Below the pieces are notes generated by a model. That model was not told where the DNA came from. It ran no database searches and saw only the letters and a list, made by a program, of their open reading frames with translations. From positions 24,489 to 40,077 of the forward strand of contig DKKR01000010.1 of NCBI GenBank assembly GCA_002455375.1: DNA of 15,589 nucleotides, read 5' to 3'. Below are positions 1-6,838 of this stretch, piece by piece. Origin of the DNA: Bacteroidetes bacterium UBA6661. GTDB lineage: Bacteria > Bacteroidota > Bacteroidia > AKYH767-A > OLB10. Each line of letters opens with the position of its first letter. The first letter of the stretch is position 1. The position numbers were made by a program, and so were the translations under genes.

Positions 1-2369
1 TGACGCTGAAATTTTATGAGTATAGTTCTGATGTAAAAGTTTTTTATTCTTGAAACAGGGGGTGTTACCGGGCCAAGAATTGAGGGTATTTGTTTCTTAA
101 GTTCTGAGGTCAAAAAATTTGCTGCCTGTGCGGTTCTTGATTCATCTCGACCTTTAACGGTAATTTCCAATAGTCTGCTAAAGGGAGGATAGTTGAATTT
201 CTTGCGCTCAGACAATTCATAGTCAATAAATGATTTATAATCATTTTTAACTACAAAGTCAAGTAATGAATGTCCGGGATTGTAAGATTGAATGATTACT
301 TTTCCCTGTTCTTTTTTTCGTCCGGCACGACCACTAACCTGCATTAACATTTGAAAACTTCGTTCATAGGCTCTGAAATCAGGGAAGTTGATAAGATTGT
401 CTGCATTTAGAATACCAACCAAGCTAACATTATCGAAGTCCAATCCTTTTGTAACCATTTGTGTGCCCACCAATATATCTGTCTCACCGGTTTCAAAACG
501 GCTGATTATCTCACTGTAAGCATGCTTACCTCTTGTGCTATCAAGGTCTAAACGCGCAATATTGTGTTCCGGAAAAAATATTTGTAATTCATCTTCTATT
601 TTTTCAGTGCCAAACCCATATTGACGGATATCTGTTTCACCACAGGACTTACATTTTGATGGCGGTTGTTGTGTAAAACCACAATAATGACAACGTAAAA
701 GATCAGCTTTTTTATAATAGGTTAAAGCTACATCACAATGTTGACAATGTGGAACCCAATTGCATTGATGACATTGCAGAATAGGGGCAAAGCCACGTCT
801 GTTTTGAAATAATATAATTTGTTTTCCTCTATCTAATTCTTCTTTGATGGCATTAATCAACGCTGGTGAAAAATGCGATTTCATCTGTCTTTTAAAAGTG
901 AGTTCTTTAATATTCACCAATTGAATTTGCGGAGGTGCTATATCTGCATGTCTTGCAAACAGTTCAACCAATCCGTATTTCCCGGTGATAGCATTGTGGT
1001 ATGTTTCAATTGATGGGGTAGCACTGCCTAATAATACATTGGCCGCAAAAAGTTTTGCTAATACAATTGCTGTGTCGCGTGCATGATAACGTGGTGACGG
1101 ATCGAATTGCTTATAGGATGCTTCATGTTCTTCGTCCACTATGACAAGTCCTAATTTATGGAAAGGTAAAAAAACAGATGAACGTGCACCAATTACAACA
1201 AATGGCTCTGAACTTGTCATGCCATTTTCTATCATTCTTGTATAGACAGATGCTCTTTCATTATCACTGAATCGTGAGTGGTAAACCATTAATTTATTGC
1301 CGAAATGTTTCTCAAGCCTTGTGATGATTTGTGTTGTCAATGCAATTTCGGGAAGAAGGTATAGTGCTTGCCTTCCTTTTTTCAGGCAATCGTCAATAAG
1401 CCTGATATACAACTCTGTTTTACCTGATGATGTTACACCATGTAGTAGGGTTACAGGCTTTTCTGTAAAAGAATTATTGATTTCTTTTAATGCAGTTGAT
1501 TGTTCTACGCTAAGTTCAAAGAAATCTTTATTAAAAAATGACTTTGTGCCTGTTGCTCTTTCAGTAAGAATTTCAATCAACCCTTTTTTTAGTAGTTGTT
1601 TTAATACTGCTGCAGTTACTCCTGATTTATGGAGCAGCACTTTTTGTGGTACTTTACCTTCGCTATAATTCTTTTCTAACAGAAGTAATTGCATCAACAC
1701 ATCTAATTGTCTTGGTGCTTTTTTTTCGAGGAGGTCAAATTGTCTTTTTAAAAAATCCTGATCATTAGTTTGTTCTGTTCTCCTGATGAAGTTTGCCATA
1801 GGCATTTTAAAATCTTCACCAATGTTTTCAACGGATAGTACCAGTTTTTTCTGAAGTAATGTTTTAACAACCGGAAATACATGTTTGCGGTCAAGAATAC
1901 GTGATATTTCTTTCAGGCTTAATTCTTTTACAGAATGTAAAGCTTCCAATATCAAAAATTCATCGTCAGTCAGATATTCACTCTCACTTTCTTTCTCAGT
2001 GTTAAGTACAATTTTTGTTTCACTACTCAAACGTAATTCTGCCGGTAATGCTGCTTGCATTACATCACCCCAAAAGCACAAATAGTAACTGTGAACCCAA
2101 TGCCACATTGCAATTTGCTTCTCTGTAACAACAGGCATTTCATCAATTATTGATATAATTGGCTTTACTTCATAATCGTCAGATTTCTCTACTGGTGTTT
2201 CTATAACTATAGCAGCATAAATTTTCTGACTTCCAAATTGTATCAATACTCTTTTCCCAATTTCTATTTGCGAAATAAGAGTATCAGGTACTGAATAGGT
2301 AAACAAATTAGGTAGTGGTAACGGTACTACTACTTTAATATAATATCTATTGTTGCTTTTCTCTGTCAT
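1..2369 (-). CDS. priA: Primosomal protein N' (replication restart helicase PriA), 3' end off the left edge
   Basis: Superfamily 2 DNA helicase that recognises stalled or collapsed forks and reloads the replisome in the cytoplasm. I translated the minus strand from the ATG at 2369; the frame stays open to base 1 (789 full codons). Visible parts: an N-terminal 3'-DNA-binding region (about 1-110), Walker A GVTSSGKT at 311-318, the DEEH box at 412-415, LGSATPS at 447-453, and late helicase motif SGRAGR at 679-684. Between the helicase lobes are eight zinc-binding cysteines in four CxxC pairs: C533/C536, C542/C545, C560/C563 and C573/C576. All key residues are intact. The family is usually about 800-830 residues in this phylum, so only a few tens of C-terminal residues should be missing. 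The ATG overlaps the corA stop (ATGA, 2366-2369), implying translation coupled to corA. Identity is essentially certain. Confidence 0.96.
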   Translation of the reverse strand, partial: MTEKSNNRYYIKVVVPLPLPNLFTYSVPDTLISQIEIGKRVLIQFGSQKIYAAIVIETPVEKSDDYEVKPIISIIDEMPVVTEKQIAMWHWVHSYYLCFWGDVMQAALPAELRLSSETKIVLNTEKESESEYLTDDEFLILEALHSVKELSLKEISRILDRKHVFPVVKTLLQKKLVLSVENIGEDFKMPMANFIRRTEQTNDQDFLKRQFDLLEKKAPRQLDVLMQLLLLEKNYSEGKVPQKVLLHKSGVTAAVLKQLLKKGLIEILTERATGTKSFFNKDFFELSVEQSTALKEINNSFTEKPVTLLHGVTSSGKTELYIRLIDDCLKKGRQALYLLPEIALTTQIITRLEKHFGNKLMVYHSRFSDNERASVYTRMIENGMTSSEPFVVIGARSSVFLPFHKLGLVIVDEEHEASYKQFDPSPRYHARDTAIVLAKLFAANVLLGSATPSIETYHNAITGKYGLVELFARHADIAPPQIQLVNIKELTFKRQMKSHFSPALINAIKEELDRGKQIILFQNRRGFAPILQCHQCNWVPHCQHCDVALTYYKKADLLRCHYCGFTQQPPSKCKSCGETDIRQYGFGTEKIEDELQIFFPEHNIARLDLDSTRGKHAYSEIISRFETGETDILVGTQMVTKGLDFDNVSLVGILNADNLINFPDFRAYERSFQMLMQVSGRAGRKKEQGKVIIQSYNPGHSLLDFVVKNDYKSFIDYELSERKKFNYPPFSRLLEITVKGRDESRTAQAANFLTSELKKQIPSILGPVTPPVSRIKNFYIRTILIKFQR

Positions 2370-3493
2370 TCTCTGAAACGTATCCAACCCTTGCGATGAA
2401 AAATGTACAATTGAACTACAACTATCAGCAGCATTACAGCAATGACACCAATATAGCCATAAGGCGAATTTAATTCAGGCATGTTCATAGGCAAACTTTC
2501 TCCTGTTTCGGGATTTGTTAGTTGAAAATTCATGCCATAAAGACCAACAATAAATGTTAATGGGATAAAAATTGTTGAAATTATGGTGAGCACCTTCATC
2601 ACCTGATTGAGTTTGTGACTAACACTGGATAAATATACATCCATTAAACTTGCTGTAACCTCCTTGTAGCTCTCAACAATATCAAGTATCTGAATACAAT
2701 GGTCGTAAGAATCTCTAAAAAACAATTTTGTTTCTTCAGGTACTTCGTCAAATGATGAACGTAAAATGTCGTTAATTTTATCTCTTTCAGGCCAAATAGC
2801 TCTTCTGAATACTATCAACTCCCTTTTAATCTGAAGTATCCTGTTCATTGAATCCTGTGATGGATTACTTAACAATTCATCTTCTAGATCGTCTAATTTA
2901 AGGCCTATTTTTTCAAGTGCCGGATAGTAATAATCAATAACAGCATCCATCAAAGCATATGCAAGGTAACCTGCTTGAAGTGTACGCATCTTTCCTTTGC
3001 CATTTCTCAAGCGCTGACGAATGGGATCAAAAAAATCCTGATGCTTTTCCTGAATGGAAATGACGAAATTTTTTCCGAGTATCAGACTTAACTGATCGTT
3101 ATTAAGTGTTTCATCAGTCATGCTAAGCAGTCTGCTTACAAAAAATAAGTGACCCTCATATTCATCAACTTTTGGACGTTGGTACACATTAAAAACATCT
3201 TCCAACTCTAATCTATGCAATTGAAAAAGTGAAGCAAGGTCTTCATAAAAAGATTTATCTCCAAATCCTGAAACATGCAACCAAAGTGTTTTTTCACCTA
3301 ATTCCTGATATGCATTTTTTAACTGGTCGAATTGAGTAACATCAATCTCCTGAAAAGAATCATTGTCATATATAAAACAAAGTGCCTTAGGTACTAAGGC
3401 ATCTGAAGGAATAGAAAAGCTTCCGGGATGTGCTCCGGGTGTTGTGGTTTTTTTACGGCCGAGTTTTACACTTAGTCTTCTGATCTTTGCCAT
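2366..3493 (-). CDS. corA: CorA-family magnesium/cobalt transporter
   Basis: Inner-membrane pentameric channel for Mg2+ (also Co2+/Ni2+ in the family). The 375-residue product has a large cytoplasmic N-terminal domain (about 30-295) with the long helix preceding the pore, then two C-terminal membrane segments (about 301-319 and 346-365). The signature GMN is at 320-322 directly after the first membrane segment (context LYGMNF). The intermembrane loop contains P335-M-N-M-P339 and acidic residues (E329, E332, E340), as expected for the cation-attracting loop. The C-terminus is short and basic (HRKGWIRFRE). Length and architecture match the family. The ATG at 3493 is the first in frame and lies 21 nt from a TAnnTTTG promoter core. 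It is the upstream gene of a corA-priA unit and diverges from the methyltransferase gene. Mg2+ rather than another divalent ion is a family-based inference. Confidence 0.95.
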   Translation of the reverse strand: MAKIRRLSVKLGRKKTTTPGAHPGSFSIPSDALVPKALCFIYDNDSFQEIDVTQFDQLKNAYQELGEKTLWLHVSGFGDKSFYEDLASLFQLHRLELEDVFNVYQRPKVDEYEGHLFFVSRLLSMTDETLNNDQLSLILGKNFVISIQEKHQDFFDPIRQRLRNGKGKMRTLQAGYLAYALMDAVIDYYYPALEKIGLKLDDLEDELLSNPSQDSMNRILQIKRELIVFRRAIWPERDKINDILRSSFDEVPEETKLFFRDSYDHCIQILDIVESYKEVTASLMDVYLSSVSHKLNQVMKVLTIISTIFIPLTFIVGLYGMNFQLTNPETGESLPMNMPELNSPYGYIGVIAVMLLIVVVQLYIFHRKGWIRFRE

Positions 3494-3514
3494 TATTAAT
3501 TAAAATGAGGTTGT

Positions 3515-3522
3515 CAAAAATA
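3515..3522 (-). promoter_or_regulatory. Candidate corA-priA promoter, -7 element
   Basis: On the minus strand this reads TATTTTTG, an exact match to the Bacteroidota primary-sigma -7 consensus TAnnTTTG. It ends 21 nt before the corA ATG, a plausible short leader. I do not find a clear TTTG -33 element at the usual distance, so the call rests on the -7 match and position only. Confidence 0.5.
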
Positions 3523-3526
3523 GCGA

Positions 3527-3534
3527 TAAATTTG
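3527..3534 (+). promoter_or_regulatory. Candidate methyltransferase-ZIP operon promoter, -7 element
   Basis: TAAATTTG matches TAnnTTTG exactly and ends 25 nt before the ATG at 3560. The nearest upstream TTG (3511-3513) is only 13 nt away, shorter than the usual spacing of about 20 nt, so the -33 element is unassigned. It lies 4 nt from the oppositely oriented corA -7 element. Confidence 0.5.
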
Positions 3535-3559
3535 CCGGCTGAAGAAAGAAAAGTGTTTT

Positions 3560-4291
3560 ATGAAAAAATGGTTTCAGTCGTGGTTCGATTCACCTTATTA
3601 TCATATTCTGTACAAGGATAGAGATAATCAGGAAGCAGAATATTTTATGGATAATCTATTGGAGCAAATCCATTTGCCAATAAATTCAAGTATTTTAGAC
3701 ATTGCCTGTGGCAAAGGTCGTCACAGTATGTTCCTTGCCGACAAGGGCTATCATGTTACTGGCATTGATTTGTCAGAACAAAGTATTGAATATTGTAAAC
3801 AGTTTGAAAGGCAAAGTCTTGAATTCTATGTCCACGATATGCGTGAAATTTTCAGAACCAATTGCTATGATGTTGCACTAAATTTGTTTACCAGTTTTGG
3901 TTATTTCAATTCAGACCATGACAATCATTTAGCTTTACGAACAGCATCTATGTCTTTAAAACCCGGTGGTTACTTTATTCTTGATTTTTTTAATCCTAAT
4001 CTTATCAAAAGTAAAACACCACAACAACATATAAAGAAAGTAGAGGGAATAGATTTTTCAATTTATAAGTACTCTGATGGGAATACCATAGAAAAAACAA
4101 TTCACTTTAATGATGCAGGTAAGGATTTTAAGTTTACAGAATCGGTTCAGATTATTTCAAAAAATACTTTTCTAAACCACTTTAATCGCGTTGGCTTGAT
4201 TACAAAACATATCTTTGGCGACTATGCTTTAAACCCGTTTGAGGAAAAAAGTAGTGAACGAATGATTTTTATAACACAAAAACCACAATGA
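3560..4291 (+). CDS. Class I SAM-dependent methyltransferase, substrate unknown
   Basis: Predicted soluble methyltransferase of 243 residues. The Rossmann-type SAM-binding motif I is ILDIACGKG at 45-53; the acidic residue ending strand 2 (binding the SAM ribose) is D70 in GIDLS; and the D93 region (HDMRE) fits motif III around the adenine pocket. A later LKPGGYFILDFF stretch (about 133-144) is the post-motif region common in these enzymes. The family is assigned by fold only: small molecules, lipids, quinones and proteins are all substrates for such enzymes, and nothing here picks one. No signal peptide or membrane segment is visible. It is the first gene of a two-gene unit: its stop codon overlaps the ATG of the ZIP transporter gene by 4 nt. 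The ATG at 3560 follows a good promoter core. Confidence 0.88.
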   Translation: MKKWFQSWFDSPYYHILYKDRDNQEAEYFMDNLLEQIHLPINSSILDIACGKGRHSMFLADKGYHVTGIDLSEQSIEYCKQFERQSLEFYVHDMREIFRTNCYDVALNLFTSFGYFNSDHDNHLALRTASMSLKPGGYFILDFFNPNLIKSKTPQQHIKKVEGIDFSIYKYSDGNTIEKTIHFNDAGKDFKFTESVQIISKNTFLNHFNRVGLITKHIFGDYALNPFEEKSSERMIFITQKPQ

Positions 4292-4983
4292 CGGCATCAT
4301 TTATTGTTTTATTTCTGCTGATAACAGGTGGTGGGCTGCTTTATTTTTTATTGAATAAAAGTAACGATGCATTGCTTAAACTATCTCTGGCATTTTCAGG
4401 TGCTTATTTGTTTGGTATTACCATCACACATTTAGTTCCTGAAGTTTTTAGTCAAGGCGATAAATCCATTGGCATTTATATTATGGCCGGTTTTATATTT
4501 CAAATTATTCTTGAATATTTTTCAAAGGGAATTGAACATGGACATATTCATTTGCATGAGAACAAATCTCATGCTGTGTTTCCGGTATCAATGATGATTA
4601 GTTTATGTATTCATGCATTTTTTGAGGGTGTACCTATGGCTGATGAGCAGCAACGCCAATCACTCATGATGGGCATTGCTATGCACCATATTCCGGTTGC
4701 ATTTGCTTTAATGAGTATGCTTATGCAGTCAGGTGTTTCAAAGACAATTTCAGTTTTTTCATTAGTAGTATTTGCGGCAATGTCACCGGTGGGTGCTTTC
4801 TTTGGTATTTATCTGGGTGATACTTTGATGACGGAATGGTTTAGTAAAATTATGGCTATTGTAATTGGAATCTTTCTACATATTAGCACAACTATTTTGT
4901 TTGAAAGTGATAGCAACCATCGTTTTAACTTTATTAAGATGGCAGTTATACTTGCCGGAGTTGGTCTTTCATTGATGGTATAA
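4288..4983 (+). CDS. ZIP-family divalent metal transporter
   Basis: Polytopic inner-membrane protein (231 residues) of the ZIP family, which moves Zn2+, Fe2+ or Mn2+ into the cytoplasm. Evidence: about eight hydrophobic segments; ITITHLVPE in the second (45-52); a His-rich cytosolic-type loop with H84, H86, H88, H90 and H95 between segments 3 and 4; and the segment-4 metal motif HAFFEG (H109-E113). The segment-5 motif reads HHIPVAFAL (133-141), where many ZIPs have H-E/K-x-P-E/H, so the usual second acidic or His ligand after the proline is Val137. The metal is therefore uncertain. The ATG overlaps the methyltransferase stop (ATGA, 4288-4291), so the two are co-translated. A hairpin follows 3 nt after the stop codon. 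Family call is firm; ion and direction are inferred. Confidence 0.86.
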   Translation: MTASFIVLFLLITGGGLLYFLLNKSNDALLKLSLAFSGAYLFGITITHLVPEVFSQGDKSIGIYIMAGFIFQIILEYFSKGIEHGHIHLHENKSHAVFPVSMMISLCIHAFFEGVPMADEQQRQSLMMGIAMHHIPVAFALMSMLMQSGVSKTISVFSLVVFAAMSPVGAFFGIYLGDTLMTEWFSKIMAIVIGIFLHISTTILFESDSNHRFNFIKMAVILAGVGLSLMV

Positions 4984-4986
4984 AAT

Positions 4987-5020
4987 AAAATCCTCCTGCA
5001 ATTTATTACAAGAGGATTTT
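4987..5020. terminator. Hairpin between convergent ZIP and hsp20 genes, probably bidirectional
   Basis: A perfect 9-bp stem, AAAATCCTC (4987-4995) and GAGGATTTT (5012-5020), with a 16-nt loop. It sits between two convergent stop codons (4983 and 5043). Read on the minus strand the 3' arm continues into TTTTATTTTA, a good U-tract for hsp20. On the plus strand only four T follow, so termination of the ZIP transcript is likely weaker. Confidence 0.75.
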
Positions 5021-5042
5021 CCACTAAATAAACCAAATTAAA

Positions 5043-5492
5043 TTATGAAATTTTTATTTCACGCAACGGTTTTGGTCTTGCCTCATCTTTTTTAGGGATT
5101 ACCAAAGTCATTACACCGTTGTCATAGGCTGCTGAAATTTTTTCACTGTCAGCGGTTTCCGGCAAAGTGAATGTACGCTTAAAGCTTGCATACGAAAATT
5201 CTTTGCGGGTGTACTTTTCGTTCTGTGTTGCTTGTTCTTCTTTCTTCTCCGCACTGATGTTCAACATGTCATTCTCAATGTTAATCTTGAAATCATCTTT
5301 GCTCAAACCGGGAGCTGCAAGTTCAAGTTTAAATTCGTGATCAGATTCCTTAACGTTTACAGAAGGACTGAATGATTTCGTGATGTTGTTGCTAACCACA
5401 CCTTCAAAGAAGTCGTTGAACAAATCACTGAATAATGGTGAGCGGTCCATCATTCTTGATGCCGGTTCGTTTTTAAATTTAATGAGTGTCAT
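5043..5492 (-). CDS. Hsp20 / alpha-crystallin family small heat-shock protein
   Basis: ATP-independent cytoplasmic chaperone that binds unfolding proteins as large oligomers. The 149-residue product has a short N-terminal arm rich in Phe (LFSDLFNDFF, 20-29), an alpha-crystallin domain from about 43 to 134 including PGLSKDDF (61-68) and the signature A-x-x-x-N-G-V-x-x-L (AAYDNGVMTL, 121-130), and the C-terminal I-x-I oligomerisation motif (IKI, 146-148) almost at the end. Size and order are normal for the family. It is a single gene with its own leader, convergent with the ZIP gene. No CIRCE-type heat-shock operator (TTAGCACTC-N9-GAGTGCTAA) is visible upstream, so any heat induction would use another mechanism. 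Confidence 0.95.
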   Translation of the reverse strand: MTLIKFKNEPASRMMDRSPLFSDLFNDFFEGVVSNNITKSFSPSVNVKESDHEFKLELAAPGLSKDDFKINIENDMLNISAEKKEEQATQNEKYTRKEFSYASFKRTFTLPETADSEKISAAYDNGVMTLVIPKKDEARPKPLREIKIS

Positions 5493-5520
5493 TTTGTTTT
5501 TGTTTTAATTGTTAATGTAC
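5493..5520 (-). promoter_or_regulatory. A-rich hsp20 leader acting as likely ribosome-binding region
   Basis: The minus-strand 28 nt before the hsp20 ATG contain one G, at the far 5' end, and long A runs (AAAACAAAAACAAA directly before ATG). There is no Shine-Dalgarno match. Highly expressed Bacteroidota genes often start this way, so this probably decides the start at 5492. Further upstream the minus strand reads TATGCTTTG, one base longer than the -7 consensus, so no promoter is assigned. Confidence 0.4.
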
Positions 5521-5744
5521 AAAGCATATATCAAATTCAATTCCATTAACTTTTTTATGACAAAACCGGTATAATTGAGTGAGTTTGTAAGTCATATTGT
5601 CTATATAACAAAGAAAATGACGACAATTTTTCCGATTCATGGAATGGCGTATTGCTATTTACTTTATATTAAATTCTTATATGAAATTCTCTTAAGCTTG
5701 TTAATTATTTAAAGTGAAAACAATCAATTCATAAAACAGAATTA

Positions 5745-5752
5745 TACTTTTG
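5745..5752 (+). promoter_or_regulatory. Candidate RND efflux operon promoter, -7 element
   Basis: TACTTTTG matches TAnnTTTG and ends 26 nt before the adaptor ATG at 5779. No TTTG or TTG is present at a standard -33 distance, which may mean activator dependence or simply a weak match. The remainder of the 286-nt gap (5493-5778) is AT-rich with no open reading frame I can support. Confidence 0.5.
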
Positions 5753-5778
5753 TGCCTTTTATGACTTTTGAATAATTT

Positions 5779-6834
5779 ATGAAAGCATCACGATTTTTAT
5801 TGATAGGATTAATCATTGCAGGATTAATTACTGTTAAGTTGATATTTTTCCCTGGAACTAAAACTTCAAAGTTTGGTGGTAAAGCAAATGCAGCAGCAGT
5901 TCCTGTTACAGGGTTTATTGTCCGTTCTCAAGTTCTTGAAAGTAATTTAAAGGCGAATGGAACAATCAATGCTTATGAGCAGACAGACTTGCGTGCAGAG
6001 ATTTCCGGACGCATTGTTGCAATATTATTTAAAGATGATCAGCCGGTTAAGAAGGGTCAACTGCTGATACAGATTTATAATGATGATTTGAAAGCAAATC
6101 TTTCAAAAAGTACAGCGGTTTTAAAGCAAACACAGGACAGGCTAAAGCGACAGGAAAAGCTATTGGAGATAGGAGGGGTTAGCACTGAAGAAGTAGAAGA
6201 AACACAAACAGAAGCTGCCACTCAGAAGGCTGAAATAGATTATTTAAATTTTCAGATTACTAAAACAGAAATATATGCACCTTTCGATGGTATTGTTGGA
6301 ATCAGAGATATAAGTATTGGCAACTACGTAAACTCGTCAGCCGTTATTGCTACAGTTTATCAGGTCAACCCATTAAAAATAGACTTTACTGTTCCGGAGA
6401 AGTATCTACCTTATATCAGTAAGGGAATGAAAATCAGATTTACTACAGATGTAAATAAGAAGGAATATGAAGGTGAGATAGCAGCAATCAATCCAATGAT
6501 AGACCCTTCAACAAGGATGGTTCGCCTTCGTGCTTACACTTCAAACAGCGATCATACATTGACACCTGGCTCATTTGCGCATATTCAGGTTGATTTTAAA
6601 ATCACAGAAAATGCAATACTGATTCCTACTCAGGCTGTAATTCCAATTTTAAAAGGTAAGAAAGTATTTGTAAGCAAAGGCGGTAAGGCAGAAGAAAAGA
6701 TAATTGAGACAGGGGAACGTACTGCAGATATGATAGAAGTTACTACAGGACTGACGGTGGGTGATACTGTATTGACAACGGGAATTTTGCAGGTTAGAAA
6801 AGGAAGTGATATTAAATTCAGCGAGGTAAAGTAG
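5779..6834 (+). CDS. RND efflux periplasmic adaptor (membrane fusion protein, HlyD/AcrA type)
   Basis: Adaptor bridging the inner-membrane pump and outer-membrane channel in the periplasm. The 351-residue product starts with an N-terminal membrane anchor (about 6-24); there is no lipobox cysteine, so it is anchored by a helix rather than by lipid as in AcrA. Next come the first lipoyl half (about 69-103, with ISGRI and KKGQLL), a short alpha-helical hairpin (about 104-160, rich in K, Q and E), the second lipoyl half (APFDGIVG from about 167), a beta-barrel domain around 200-270 (MIDPSTRMVRLRA), and a membrane-proximal domain ending in VRKGSDIKF. It is the first gene of the operon, with the pump ATG 4 nt downstream of its stop. 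The role is secure; exported compounds are unknown. Confidence 0.93.
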   Translation: MKASRFLLIGLIIAGLITVKLIFFPGTKTSKFGGKANAAAVPVTGFIVRSQVLESNLKANGTINAYEQTDLRAEISGRIVAILFKDDQPVKKGQLLIQIYNDDLKANLSKSTAVLKQTQDRLKRQEKLLEIGGVSTEEVEETQTEAATQKAEIDYLNFQITKTEIYAPFDGIVGIRDISIGNYVNSSAVIATVYQVNPLKIDFTVPEKYLPYISKGMKIRFTTDVNKKEYEGEIAAINPMIDPSTRMVRLRAYTSNSDHTLTPGSFAHIQVDFKITENAILIPTQAVIPILKGKKVFVSKGGKAEEKIIETGERTADMIEVTTGLTVGDTVLTTGILQVRKGSDIKFSEVK

Positions 6835-6838
6835 GCGT

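Noticed and set aside
1297..1668. Plus-strand open frame of 123 codons
   Set aside because: It lies antisense to the priA helicase region, has no recognisable domain, and priA motifs are intact on the other strand.
1885..2085. Plus-strand open frame of 66 codons
   Set aside because: Antisense to the N-terminal part of priA; composition is that of a shadow frame.
4809..5036. Minus-strand open frame covering the end of the ZIP gene and the terminator
   Set aside because: It is antisense to a well-supported transporter and runs through the hairpin; no homology is recognisable.
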